Translations under genes and position numbers: made by a program | Notes under the pieces: model-generated | What the model was told of the DNA's origin: nothing | What the model saw: only the letters and a program-made list of their open reading frames with translations | The model's database searches: none | Origin: Oreohelix idahoensis | Lineage: Eukaryota > Mollusca > Gastropoda > Stylommatophora > Oreohelicidae | Assembly (NCBI GenBank): GCA_024509875.1 | Contig: JAMPIV010009922.1 | Location: 101,001 to 165,000, forward strand | Length of the DNA stretch: 64,000 nucleotides | Reading direction: 5' to 3' | Shown: positions 1 through 9,945 of the stretch, piece after piece | How the letters are laid out: every line of letters starts with the position of its first letter | Numbering within the stretch: the first letter of the stretch is position 1

Positions 1-127
1 AAGACATCTTTTGGTGTTTTAAAAAACAAAAAGCTGCTCTATCCCCTGTAATGTTCTTTCTGACCCCTCCATGTCTAGTCAGTCATTTAGCTGTAGTCAG
101 GATAGCTCTGTACAGTAGGAGGTTGAT

Positions 128-896
128 GTGCCTGCCCACATTAGTGATGATATTGTTAAACTGGAGGTTGATGTGCCAGCTCACATTAAAGGCGATTCCA
201 TTATTCATTTGGAGGTGGATAACACTACTCACCCTAGCATGCCAGTTTTTGTTGCCACATCTACACCTACCAAGTCAGTTATACATACGACAAGTACATC
301 CACCTCGCCTGTCTTCAAAAGCGACATCACAGTACAACAGTTACTTGCTAAGCCACCTTCACAACCACTAACACAAAAGGAAGAACCCCTATTCACATCC
401 ATTGTTAGAAAAAAAAACTAGAAACAGCAAAAAGTAATATCATAAAATGCAAAACCAGAGGACAGCCTATTGTACTACAAAAACTAATTAAACATAGAAG
501 AGAAACATCAGTCACCAGAACGCCAACAAACGTAAGCGATCTCAATTGCTTCACACTGTTAGAAAACATATTGCTGGAACATCAACTGATTCATTAGACC
601 TGCAGCAGGCACATGAACTACAACGCTGTTCAGAAACGTCACGTCAGGAAATTTGCAGGAAAGCAGGCATTGAAAGTAGAGTTAGAATATCCAAAGAATT
701 AGCAATAGCCATGAAGGAAACAGTAGGTCTTACGTGGGCACAGGAGAGAAAACAGAGAAGATTGAAAATTGAAAGACGCGCCAGAGGTATTAAAAATATA
801 ACTTCACAATTAAAATTTATAATGGAAACTCATTTGTTACAAATTTCCCCATCTGTGAATGTACAGATTCATCCTATTAAAAAAAAGGAAGTGTGA
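128..896 (+). pseudogene. Unrecognised broken coding remnant
   Basis: Two open stretches (128-421 and 546-896) lie in different frames. About 120 bases with stops separate them, but a short readable link continues into the second. The first is Thr/Ser/Pro-rich. The second is basic and includes CRKAG, an AMK tripeptide, LTWAQERKQRR and a lysine-rich end. I do not recognise the family. The look is of the end of a transposon-borne or retrocopied gene that has lost its frame. No promoter, splice site or poly(A) signal could be tied to it. Neighbouring DNA on the right (900-1600) is AT-rich and non-coding. Confidence 0.3.
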
Positions 897-899
897 ATG

Positions 900-1605
900 A
901 TAACTGAGCGAAATTTTGGGGCTAGAACAAATTATGGCAGTTGTTGCTTGAGATTGACAGAATTAACAGAGTGTGGAAATCATTTAATAGATGTATTTTT
1001 TAAATACACCTATTTATCTATTAAATTGAACATTTCGTTTTACTCATGACCATACTTATTTTTACATGACCATCGTGATGTATGATTGAGATAATTGTTA
1101 GCTCTCGTGTTTTTGGGGACAATTGGGTGTGTTATTTTAAGGTAATAAATGTGGACTTGCAATTTAATGTTTCAATAATTAATGTTTGACGCATGAAACC
1201 AAAACAAAACTTTGATATCCATTTTCTGCAGGTTTTCTACTTTTGATTTCTGTAATTTGTTATGCATGTTGATTGTGACCGATTTAGTGAAAATTGCATT
1301 GTAAACAAACCATAACAAAATATAAAAAAAAACGTAAATTTTACACTATTTCAGACTATTATATCTTCTGTTCTAATCGTGATAAAATGTTTGTTCTTGT
1401 TCTAAAATTTACTCTAACATTTCTAGTCTAGCGTTACGCAAAATTAAAGCCGGTATTTATAATAATAAAGTAGCCTAAAAACATTAATTAAGCCCTATCA
1501 AAAGTAAAATCCGCCACCTTTTTTTCCAGTTAGGAAGTTACCACGTGACCTCTGACACGATAGCTATAAATAGCGCGGTCGGGGGAACAAGGGGAAATAA
1601 CTAAA
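900..1605. other. AT-rich non-coding stretch
   Basis: No open frame of note on either strand, no tandem repeat and no RNA-like fold that I can see. It separates the unrecognised remnant from the 5' end of LINE A. Confidence 0.5.
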
Positions 1606-1609
1606 AGAT

Positions 1610-1868
1610 CGCTGGCAAACAGCCGTGTGTCATGTCGTAAATGTTTTCACCCGTGTGTTACCGGGGCCCGAAAGGGGAGCAAAGAATAGTAACACTGTTC
1701 CCTTCCATGCATGTCGCAGAAAGCGACTAAGGAGGGTTGGGCATGGGGCTGGTTACCCCATCTGTAAAAAAATTAAACCAAAAAAAACTTCAACAAACAT
1801 GGACAAGTCAAATAAGGAAAATAAAACACAGCCATCCAAGACAGGGGAAGGTCCTCTCGCAGGGAGGC
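1610..1868 (+). mobile_element. 5' part of EN/RT non-LTR retrotransposon (LINE A)
   Basis: This is the upstream segment of an EN/RT non-LTR retrotransposon later split by two LTR elements. It holds a GC-richer leader and an ATG at 1799-1801 opening a basic, Lys/Asn-rich frame (MDKSNKENKTQ). The frame is cut at 1868. It continues in the same phase through the 50 bases at 10823-10872, once the GAGGC duplicate is counted once, and then into 22079 onward, where FGTWNVRTLNEQGK opens the endonuclease domain. That frame continuity across two junctions is the main evidence that these pieces were one gene. The 5' end near 1610 is approximate. No target duplication for the LINE itself was found. Confidence 0.75.
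1864..1868. repeat. Target-site duplication GAGGC, left copy of Element 1
   Basis: GAGGC lies immediately before the first base of the left LTR and again immediately after the right LTR (10818-10822). Five bases is the size expected for Ty3/gypsy-type integration. It defines the element ends independently of the LTR alignment. Confidence 0.9.
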
Positions 1869-2739
1869 TGTTGAAGTAACTGCTATGGCAGTTTTCCCCA
1901 GTGAATCTCTGTGCGTCGGGATGACGACAGAATTCCTTGTGATGTTCTGAGGATTCATTTGCCAGGTAATACCGACCTTTATGCATTATTACGCTTTTCG
2001 GTGGCAGAACATGTAAAGGATTACCTAGGGTGAACAGCAGCTCACTGATCCGCCATTTCAGAACTTATATATTTGTGCTCGAGGTAGCCATCCAAGACTG
2101 TTAGTCTTATATTGTCCAGAAATCCAGTGACGAAGATATATTGTGGGAGCCGCAGATTGGCGGAATTCATATCTACAATAAGTATTACTGCAGGGTTGAT
2201 GATAACCTATTTAACAGAAGTACACGGCCGACGTCAGAACGAGGCCTGTGCTTTCGGCTATTATACTACAGCCTGATATGTGCAATTGGCAGGGAGTGCC
2301 AAGTTGCACCTATGTGTCATAGTAACTAAGGCATCTGACGCGTTTAGTCAGAGACGCCAAGGGCGACGCTACGAACTGTCATTATTGAAGAACTTTGCTA
2401 TTGATCATGCACGTCTATTCTGATGTTTACCTTTTTGAATGCCAAATGTATACCTATCGATGTCAGGTCAGCATGACCTTGTTACACTGACTGTTCCTGT
2501 TGATACTATGTGTGTTCCCGTCAATAAATGTCTTGAAACATGCCTGCAGTGTCAAAGCATCCTTGATTACTGCATGTGAGAGTATGGGTTGCAGGATCTA
2601 CATCTATACGAGCCTAAACACATTCGCGCCTTCATTCGCACCCACACTCAATTCATCATACGCTCGCACTACACATCGAACAACATGTATACTGTCTTGG
2701 GCCAGTGATCACATCAACAAGAAGAAAAAGACAGTTACA
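1869..2739 (+). repeat. 5' LTR of Element 1
   Basis: This LTR begins TGTTGAAG and ends GTTACA. From 1873 to 2739 it matches 9951-10817 base for base as far as I can read, at a constant offset of 8078. An AATAAA signal lies at 2523-2528 (10601-10606 in the other copy). The first few bases differ between copies: TGTT here against TCTTC at the right LTR. This may mark imprecise plus-strand priming or end processing. Confidence 0.93.
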
Positions 2740-2743
2740 TTTC

Positions 2744-2759
2744 TGGTGGACCAGTTACG
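2744..2759 (+). other. Candidate primer-binding site of Element 1
   Basis: TGGTGGACCAGTTACG starts four bases after the LTR end. It begins with TGG, as expected for pairing to the CCA end of a tRNA primer. Element 2 has the similar TGGTGGCCAG just after its 5' LTR, so the two relatives probably use the same or similar tRNA. The tRNA identity was not determined. Confidence 0.55.
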
Positions 2760-4231
2760 TGGGCTCTTATGATACATTTCTTGTCGCCAATGTGGCCTAG
2801 AAACTTACATTTCTGATGGACCAGATCTGTGGGTTTAAAAAGAACAGAGCGAGCATTTGACATTATTGTTGACATTTATGGATCCAGAAATTTACATTCC
2901 TGGTTGGCTGTTACATGTATGATGTCTCCAGTTTTGTCGAGAAAGTTACAAGAAGGACAAGTACACACAGCGCTAATTCTAAACTTGCAAGTTTTGGCTA
3001 CAACAGGACAGAAATAGGTCATCAACGGTTGACCCAAATAAACAGTACGAGCATTTATATTATAATGCTACATAAAGCATAACAAGACATGTACTGAAGT
3101 TAACTACTAGGCATTTGCTACGTGGACCATAACTGCATAGAAGGCGGGTTCCTATTGTAAACAGTACTGCTGGTTGTTACACGTTTCATTCAACAACAGA
3201 CTTTTCTAGGTCAGAGCATTCAAGCTACATTGTTGGAGGTCAAGTGTCTGTAAACAGTACGTGGAAATAGTAAACATTCAATGTGCAAGCCCTAATTTGG
3301 GAAGGTCATAGTAACTTTGGTTCGTGAATACCACTTTATGTTACAGTGGATTTGACGTTCAGTGTGCGTTTGACATTTCGTTTCTGTGTTCGCAAGGAGC
3401 AAGGAATTTATTTTAGTTTCAGCTGTGACTGAACTTGTTCTGCAACACATTGAAATTGATTGCTATATTATGTTACTTCTACTGTTTTTGGTGTATTTTT
3501 CTGCGGGTTTTTTCGGTTGGTGGGTCTTACGGTAAATATGCCACTTGATCGAGGCTTACTGTAAGCGTTCTGTAGGTGCAAATTTTCTTAATTTGGAAAT
3601 TTGCTAGTGACAATTGGTCGCTATTGATGTTAGCTGTGATGTAATTGTACTTAACGTTGTTTTTGTAATATTTTGTCTGCTTTTCAGTTTTGATTGTCGA
3701 TTTGTTTTGTTTGTATTCTGTAGGTCTCTCCTTTCTTGTGTATTTCTCTACACATTTTTGGTTAAAACAGTGTTGCCATTTGTATTGTTTTGTATTTTTG
3801 TCTTTGTATTTTTTTTTTGGTTGTACTACATTACTGTCATGCACAGTCTACATACACATACTTGGTCATGTTTTGATATTATTGATAAGGTAGACTCTTC
3901 ATATAGAGTTTGTTAAATAATATTATATAAGATATTTATTGTTATCTACAAAGATTGAGACAAGGTGAAATACATATTCAAGTTCTTTATAAAAAAGACT
4001 TGTGCCCATAGTGAGTGGGATATAAGGGAATTTTTTTTCCACAGGTACTCAGGTGATTTTTTGGGTACATTATAAACAAGAGGAACATACAAAGTCTTTG
4101 TCTAAGACTAAGACAGTAAAATAAAGTGAAGTGAGTATACAAGTCTAGCATTTCAGACTTGTCTCCCATTGAAGTGGGATAAGGTAATTTATTTAATTTT
4201 TTTTTTCAGGTTTCTGATCTCATTAGACAAG
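2760..4231 (+). other. Untranslated leader of Element 1
   Basis: About 1.5 kb without a credible gene between the primer site and the Gag start. A degenerate second copy of the primer-site neighbourhood (TTCTGATGGACCAG) lies near 2813-2826. The 3600-3900 part is very T-rich and gives a hydrophobic frame I regard as spurious. Pyrimidine runs followed by CAG occur near 4045 and 4208. They resemble splice acceptors, but there is no proof of splicing. Confidence 0.6.
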
Positions 4232-5714
4232 ATGTCTACATTGGACTACTTTATTACACAAGGGAGAGCCCTTGATAAGACTGGTCAACAGTTGGAACAA
4301 TGGGCTGTTGCTCAGTATGACAAAGCATTAGCTGCAGAAGAAAAAAAAGCTCAGGCTGAAGAGAAAAGATTAGAAAGAGAAGCTAATATTGCTGCTGAAC
4401 AAAAGAAATTGCAGATGCAGGTGGAGGAAAGGAGATTTGAAGCTGAACAAAAGAGATTAGACAAAGAAGCTGAACAAAAGAGATTAGACAAAGAAGCTGA
4501 ACAAAAGAGATTAGACAAAGAAGCTGAACAAAAAGAGATTAGACAAAGAAGCTGAACAAAAGAGATTAGACAAAGAGCTGCTGCAGAGGAGAGGAAAGCT
4601 CAAGCTGCTGCAGAGGAGAGGAAAGCTCAAGCTGCTGCAGAGGAGAGGAAAGCTCAAGCTGCTACAGAGGAGAGGAAAGCTCAAGCCGAGGCTGAAATTA
4701 GGAAAATGGAACACGAGGAAAGACTCGCAACTTTGGAGTTAGAGAAATTGAAATTGGCGAGTACGGGTGCTCAGCAAACAACTTCGAGTACGACAAGGGA
4801 GTTTGTTAGTAGGATTAAATTGCCTCATTTCAATCCTTTAAAGGATGACGTAGCAGATTATCTAGATAGATTCCAATTTTTGTGCGATACGCATAACATA
4901 AAAAAGGAAAAATATGTTGAACAACTGATGCCATTTTTTACAGGTGACACAGTGACTACTCTTATGACAATAGACGAACATGAGAGGACTAATTATGATG
5001 TTGTCAGGGCAGCATTACTAAAAAAAATATCAACTAAAACAAGAAGACTATCGTCTTCGTTTTAGGACAATGTTGCCAGAAAATGGAGTAGATTTCTCTG
5101 ATTTTGTTACAAAGATACGTCGTACATTTACACGATGGGTTGAGTTGTCTCAGATTGAGAAAACATATGAAGGTCTAATGGACTTATTATTGCGAGATAA
5201 GGTTTTGTCATCTGTTAATGATTCTTTTCTTGCATTCCTTCATGAGCGTAAGCCTAAAAACTTAAAAGAAATGGAGGAATACTGTTGTCAGTATGCCACA
5301 GCACATCCCCATGCTACAGTTAGCAATTCTAAAGTGAAAGAAGGGTTGCCAGCTGCTTCGGCAACACCATATGGCCCTAATTTCAAAAAAAAATTTCAGG
5401 GTGCTCAACAAAATTGGAATAGGGGAAGTAATCAAAATTACACTCAGAAGCGGAGTAATCCAACACATGATGGTTCTTCGTCTATGCAGTGGAGACAAGA
5501 TGGTAGTTCTCGTAATTTTAGTGGTAATAATTTGAGACACTTTCGCAAAGGCTATCCAAATAATAACTATTCAAATTTTCGAGGTAATCATTCTCGACGT
5601 CAAGATTATGACGATGGTGAATTTAGAAACCGGGATTCAAACCGGAATGATGATTACAATAGGCAATATGATAACAATTACAGGGGAAATGATAGTCGAA
5701 ATAATTACAGGGGG
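4232..5714 (+). pseudogene. gag: Gag of Element 1, frame broken by small indels
   Basis: The structural protein forms the virus-like particle that packages element RNA. The chosen start is ATG 4232 (MSTLDYF), which matches the start of Gag in Element 2. The N-terminal part is a charged helix with two runs of 9-residue (27-base) repeats, EAEQKRLDK and AAEERKAQA. Then follow a Gag core (IKLPHFNP, LLLRDKVLSSV) and a long Asn/Arg/Gly/Tyr-rich tail with NNYRGNDSR repeats. There is no CCHC knuckle. Frame changes fall at about 4531 (extra A), 4575 (missing A), 5020-5027 (A run) and 5710-5714 (extra G). Undoing them on paper gives one continuous Gag-protease frame. All lie in homopolymers or repeats, so base-calling error is possible. 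Confidence 0.85.
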
Positions 5715-6309
5715 AAATGATAGTCGAAATAATTACAGGGGAAATGATAATCGAGGTAGACCTAGGTTTAACAAGAAAAGACCTTACCAACAGGCAAACT
5801 CTGCACAACAAGAGTTTGATGGAGCCTGTAATACAGCAAATGATAGTGGTAACTCTAGGGCTATCACTGGTTGTGCTTTCGATTTTGGGAGAGCAACTGA
5901 ATGCCCCCAATGCTTAACATTGTTTGACTCATCAACTGTATCTACGCTAAGTTGTGGTCACCCTCTTCCTGCTCTACCTGCTACAGTTGCGCATGATGGG
6001 AGAGGATCTCTCATCTTAGATAAAGGTCTAATAAATGATAGGCTAGTCTCAGTACTTTTCGATTCGGGATGTACTACCGTCGGGGTTAAGGAGTCTCTGA
6101 TAGATCCTTGCTGTGCCACTGGAAAAACAATCAAATGTGTTACATTTGGTGGTACTATGGAAAGTTATCCTACTGCTATTATTAGGATTGACACTCCTTT
6201 CTTCACAGGAGATGTCCATGCATGTCTTCTTCCTAATCCTATTGCGGATCTTATAATCGGTCGTATTCATGGGGTTAAGGAATGCACCCCGCAACAAATT
6301 TCTAGTTGA
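5715..6309 (+). pseudogene. pro: Protease segment of Element 1 with novel Cys/His motif
   Basis: The retropepsin-like aspartic protease cleaves the element polyprotein. After the Arg/Asn-rich Gag tail comes CPQC, then 13 residues, then CGH (5902-5961). The protease core follows, with VLFDSGCTTVG carrying the catalytic Asp-Ser-Gly, and then LIIGRI as the closing strand. It ends at TGA 6307-6309, and pol follows in the same phase. At the matching place Element 2 has Trp (TGG), so the TGA looks like a single G-to-A change in what was one long Gag-Pol frame. Read-through of TGA cannot be excluded from sequence alone. Confidence 0.8.
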
Positions 6310-9240
6310 GAAGAAAGAAACATTCAAACGGTCAATGCAGTGGTGACAAGAGCTCAAGCTCTTAATCCCCCAACTTCATCTGATAATAGTAATGAAGTTG
6401 ATAGCCAAGACGAGCACTTGGTGATTTCCCATGACTCGTTTGTTAAACGTCAAGAAGAGGATCCTTCTTTGAAGAAATACTTCCTTCTTGCAAAGAAAGG
6501 GGATCCCAATCAAAATACGAATCACAAATCGTATATTACTATGAAGAATGGTATATTGGTACGAATGGTACAACACTCGGACAAGTCTATGCATTCGCAA
6601 ATTCTTGTGCCTAAGTGTATGAGAGCCTTAATTCTTCGGCATGCACACGATTCTCAGTGTGCTGGACACATGGGTTTTTCCAGAACTAAAACTAGAGTCC
6701 TTGCGTCATTCTTTTGGCCATTCGTGAATAAAGACATCCGAATTTATTGCCGATCTTGCAAAATTTGTCAAGAGGTCAAGTCTAGGGGTCCGAGACATGC
6801 TGCTCCTATTCAGGCTGCAGATATTCCGATTCGGCCGTATCAGAAAATGGCTATAGACATCATTGGTCCGTTCAAAATTAAGTCAGCCAGAGGACACCAA
6901 TTTATCCTCACTTGCGTGGACATGTGCACGCGTTGGCCAGAGGCTATTCCTCTGAAGAGCATATCAACTGTCGATATCGCTGATGCTCTTTGGCTCGTAT
7001 TTTCTCGTCTGGGATTCCCCGGAGAAATACTGTCGGATCACGGCACTCAGTTAATTTCGGACGTTATGTCTCAGGTAATGGCTACGCTAGACATTAAAAG
7101 GTCTCTCAGTAGTATTTATCATCCAATGTCCAATGGATTGGTAGAACGTCTTAACAGGACACTAAAGAACTTACTTGGCAAGATAACGGAGGATCATCCT
7201 GAAGATTGGGACAGGGTTTTACCTGCAGTCCTCTTTGCCTATAGAGAGGTTCCCAACGAGCATACAGGGTTTTCTCCTTTCGAACTTGTCTTTGGCGCGC
7301 AACCGCGCGGGCCAATGTCCTTGTTACACGATTTGATAACTTCCGATAATATTGACGATGATACACAATCGTCATATGAATATGTTATAGCTCTTAGAGA
7401 AAAGATTATCGAATCGTGCAGGTTAGCAACTTCATCTTCCGAATTTGCGAAAGAAAAAGCTAGGCGATTTGCTAACAAGAAAAGACGCCTACGTCAACTT
7501 TGTCCTGGAGACAAAGCATATGTCTTACTGCCCTCAAGAGAGAATAGACTTCTCATTTCTTGGAAGGGTCCATACACTATAGTCTCGAAAATTTCTGATG
7601 TCGACTATATTGTCGATGTGGATGGAAGGCATAAAACCTTCCATATAAATATGCTAACAGAGTTTATTGAACGTCCAGACTATTTACAGCCTATTTTCCA
7701 GGCGACGGACGACTCTCCAGTCCAACATGGTCACATCTCATCCCTGTCTGTTATACAGGATGAGGAAACTATTTTTTCTGACGTGAACTTACCTCTTCCT
7801 GCGATTCCACTTACTTCAACGGAATCGTGGAGAAACGTTACAATCTCTTCCAACTTGTCTTTTGAGGAACAGCGTCAAGTATCCTCTACGTTACAATCAT
7901 ATCAGGATGTCCTTACCGACATTCCTGGACACACAGATGTCATAGAACATGACATCATACTTACTGATCGTAATCCGATCAGAGTAAGACCATACCCAAT
8001 ACCTATTCATTTTCAAGCACAAGTCGAGAAAGAATTGGATGAAATGATTCAACTACAAATAATTGAACCATCCACTTCAGCTTATTCTTCGTCAATAGTT
8101 ATTGTTCGAAAGAAAGACAATAACATACGTCTTTGCGTTGATTATCGCAAATTAAATCAAGTTACGAAGTTCGATGCTGAACCTATGCCGTTATTAGATG
8201 ATCTACTTATTAGACTTTCTAAAGCTAAATTCTTTACTAAACTAGACTTGTCGAAAGGTTATTGGCAAGTCCCATTGACGGAACACGCCAAACCTCTCAC
8301 TGCTTTTTCGACACCTAGGGGTCTGTTTCAATGGAATTTTATGCCTTTCGGGCTTATGAACGCCCCAGCGACTTTCGTACGCATGATGCGACGAATTCTA
8401 TCAGATCGTGCAGATGTCATTGCATATTTAGACGACATCTGTCTTTTCAGCGATACTTGGGAAGAACACTATGTGGGTCTGAAGGAATTGCTATCTACTC
8501 TACGTGAGCATAGTTTGACTGCTAAACCCTCTAAAGCTTTTGTTGGGTTTAGTGAAATTTCCTTCCTAGGTCATCGAGTTGGTCATGGTCTGTTGAAGAC
8601 AGAGGACCAAAACATTTCAAAGATATTAAATATCTCGGTTCCGAAGACAAAAAAGCAAGTGCGTAGTCTCTTGGGATTGATACAATTCTATGGAAGATTC
8701 ATTGAGAATCTGTCCTCCATTATGGCACCACTTTCAACGTTATTGAAAAAAGGTTCTCCTAATATGGTGCGTTGGTCCCAAGAATGCCAATCTTCATTGG
8801 ATCAGGTTAAGAATTTGTTCTCATCTCATCCTATCTTAAGACTACCGACGATTGATAAGACTTTTGTCCTTCGTAGTGATGCCTCTTCCACTGGCATTGG
8901 AGCGGCACTAATGCAGGAATATTCAGGAACTCTGCATCCTGTAATGTATATTTCTAGGAAGCTGAATGCGGCAGAAAGGAATTACTCGGTTTTGGACCGT
9001 GAATTGTTGGCTATGGTTTGGTCCATTCTTAAGCTACAAAGGTTCCTTCTGGGCGCGCATTTCTTTATGGAAACCGACCAAAAAGCTCTTACGGCTATGC
9101 AAAGTAAGGATTTGAAGAGCTCGAGATCTACTCGTTATGCTATTGCTCTTCAGCCTTTCCATTTCACGGTGCGAGCTATCCGTGGTTCGGATAATGTGAT
9201 GGCGGACATATTGTCTAGATGCCCACATGATTCCAGTTAA
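6310..9240 (+). CDS. pol: Pol of Element 1: integrase then RT then RNase H
   Basis: An intact frame of about 970 codons. Numbering from codon 6340, it shows an HHCC zinc-binding region (H103, H110, C140, C143) and the integrase core with D173, D233 and E269 (35 residues between the last two). A GPY-type motif (WKGPYTIV) sits near 408. RT follows with LCVDYRKLN, LDLSKGYWQVPL and YLDD (about 695-698). RNase H has SDASSTGIG, DRELLA and METDQ. No in-frame ATG opens it, and the frame is in phase with the upstream protease apart from one TGA. Expression was therefore probably as a Gag-Pol fusion. RT and RNase H are gypsy-like, while the domain order is copia-like. Confidence 0.95.
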   Translation, partial: EERNIQTVNAVVTRAQALNPPTSSDNSNEVDSQDEHLVISHDSFVKRQEEDPSLKKYFLLAKKGDPNQNTNHKSYITMKNGILVRMVQHSDKSMHSQILVPKCMRALILRHAHDSQCAGHMGFSRTKTRVLASFFWPFVNKDIRIYCRSCKICQEVKSRGPRHAAPIQAADIPIRPYQKMAIDIIGPFKIKSARGHQFILTCVDMCTRWPEAIPLKSISTVDIADALWLVFSRLGFPGEILSDHGTQLISDVMSQVMATLDIKRSLSSIYHPMSNGLVERLNRTLKNLLGKITEDHPEDWDRVLPAVLFAYREVPNEHTGFSPFELVFGAQPRGPMSLLHDLITSDNIDDDTQSSYEYVIALREKIIESCRLATSSSEFAKEKARRFANKKRRLRQLCPGDKAYVLLPSRENRLLISWKGPYTIVSKISDVDYIVDVDGRHKTFHINMLTEFIERPDYLQPIFQATDDSPVQHGHISSLSVIQDEETIFSDVNLPLPAIPLTSTESWRNVTISSNLSFEEQRQVSSTLQSYQDVLTDIPGHTDVIEHDIILTDRNPIRVRPYPIPIHFQAQVEKELDEMIQLQIIEPSTSAYSSSIVIVRKKDNNIRLCVDYRKLNQVTKFDAEPMPLLDDLLIRLSKAKFFTKLDLSKGYWQVPLTEHAKPLTAFSTPRGLFQWNFMPFGLMNAPATFVRMMRRILSDRADVIAYLDDICLFSDTWEEHYVGLKELLSTLREHSLTAKPSKAFVGFSEISFLGHRVGHGLLKTEDQNISKILNISVPKTKKQVRSLLGLIQFYGRFIENLSSIMAPLSTLLKKGSPNMVRWSQECQSSLDQVKNLFSSHPILRLPTIDKTFVLRSDASSTGIGAALMQEYSGTLHPVMYISRKLNAAERNYSVLDRELLAMVWSILKLQRFLLGAHFFMETDQKALTAMQSKDLKSSRSTRYAIALQPFHFTVRAIRGSDNVMADILSRCPHDSS

Positions 9241-9937
9241 ATCTTGTGTCCTAGTTTTTCCTGATATATTTTCAGACTTAGGTCTGTCCTTAATATCATA
9301 ATATGTTGTAATACAAATGTATTTGGATGATGTTTAGATAATTTAACAAATTTCATTTTGTCCATCCATCAGTGATATGTTGCTAAAATAGCATTGACAT
9401 TTGTATATTGCTATGATTATATTATTTAGTAATGTTTGATATATGATTGGTATTGCCAGCAACTTAGGTTTCTTGAATGGTATCCCTTAGTTTGTTTGGC
9501 TTAAAGGAAATATTTTCTCCTATGTTGGGAGATGATTTGTACCCTCTTCTATTGTACCTGATATTAGGTTCATTGTTTGCATGAGCACAGAAGTGATACT
9601 GGTGCTATCTTGCTCATGAACATATTAAAAAAAAAAAATTGCATTTTTTTTTTACAGGGGGGTGGTAGTAATGTTGCTGTCATTTTCGACGGAGTCATCT
9701 GTCAAGTTATTTGCTTATGTTTGTATCATAAGTATAATTGTGTCTTTACCTGCGATGTCAGGTTGATTAGGGGTTGTCTTCCCTTGTTTATTCATTCATT
9801 GTGTTTGACCTTTAGGGTCAGAGGTTGACAGTTCGGCGTAGGCCTATGGGAAGGTTTTTTTAAGCGGGAGTGAGATATACTTCCGGGAAGCCGGGAGGTC
9901 CTGTTTTTCTGAAGGGACCAAGAGTCCATTGTTTTTC
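9241..9937 (+). other. 3' untranslated region of Element 1
   Basis: About 700 bases of AT-rich sequence between the pol stop and the polypurine tract, with A and T runs at 9627-9654. No conserved frame seen. Confidence 0.6.
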
Positions 9938-9945
9938 GGGGAGAA
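9938..9945 (+). other. Polypurine tract of Element 1
   Basis: GGGGAGAA immediately precedes the right LTR, the position used to prime plus-strand DNA synthesis. Element 3 has a similar GGGGGGGAGA on its own strand before its LTR. Confidence 0.65.

Noticed and set aside
2141..2329. Small identical open frames at 2141-2329 and 10219-10407
   Set aside because: They lie in the two LTRs of Element 1 and are identical only because the LTRs are. No domain or signal is visible.
3614..3916. Phe/Val-rich membrane-like frame in the Element 1 leader
   Set aside because: The DNA is T-rich low-complexity sequence, with two phases open at once. No conserved counterpart exists in Element 2.
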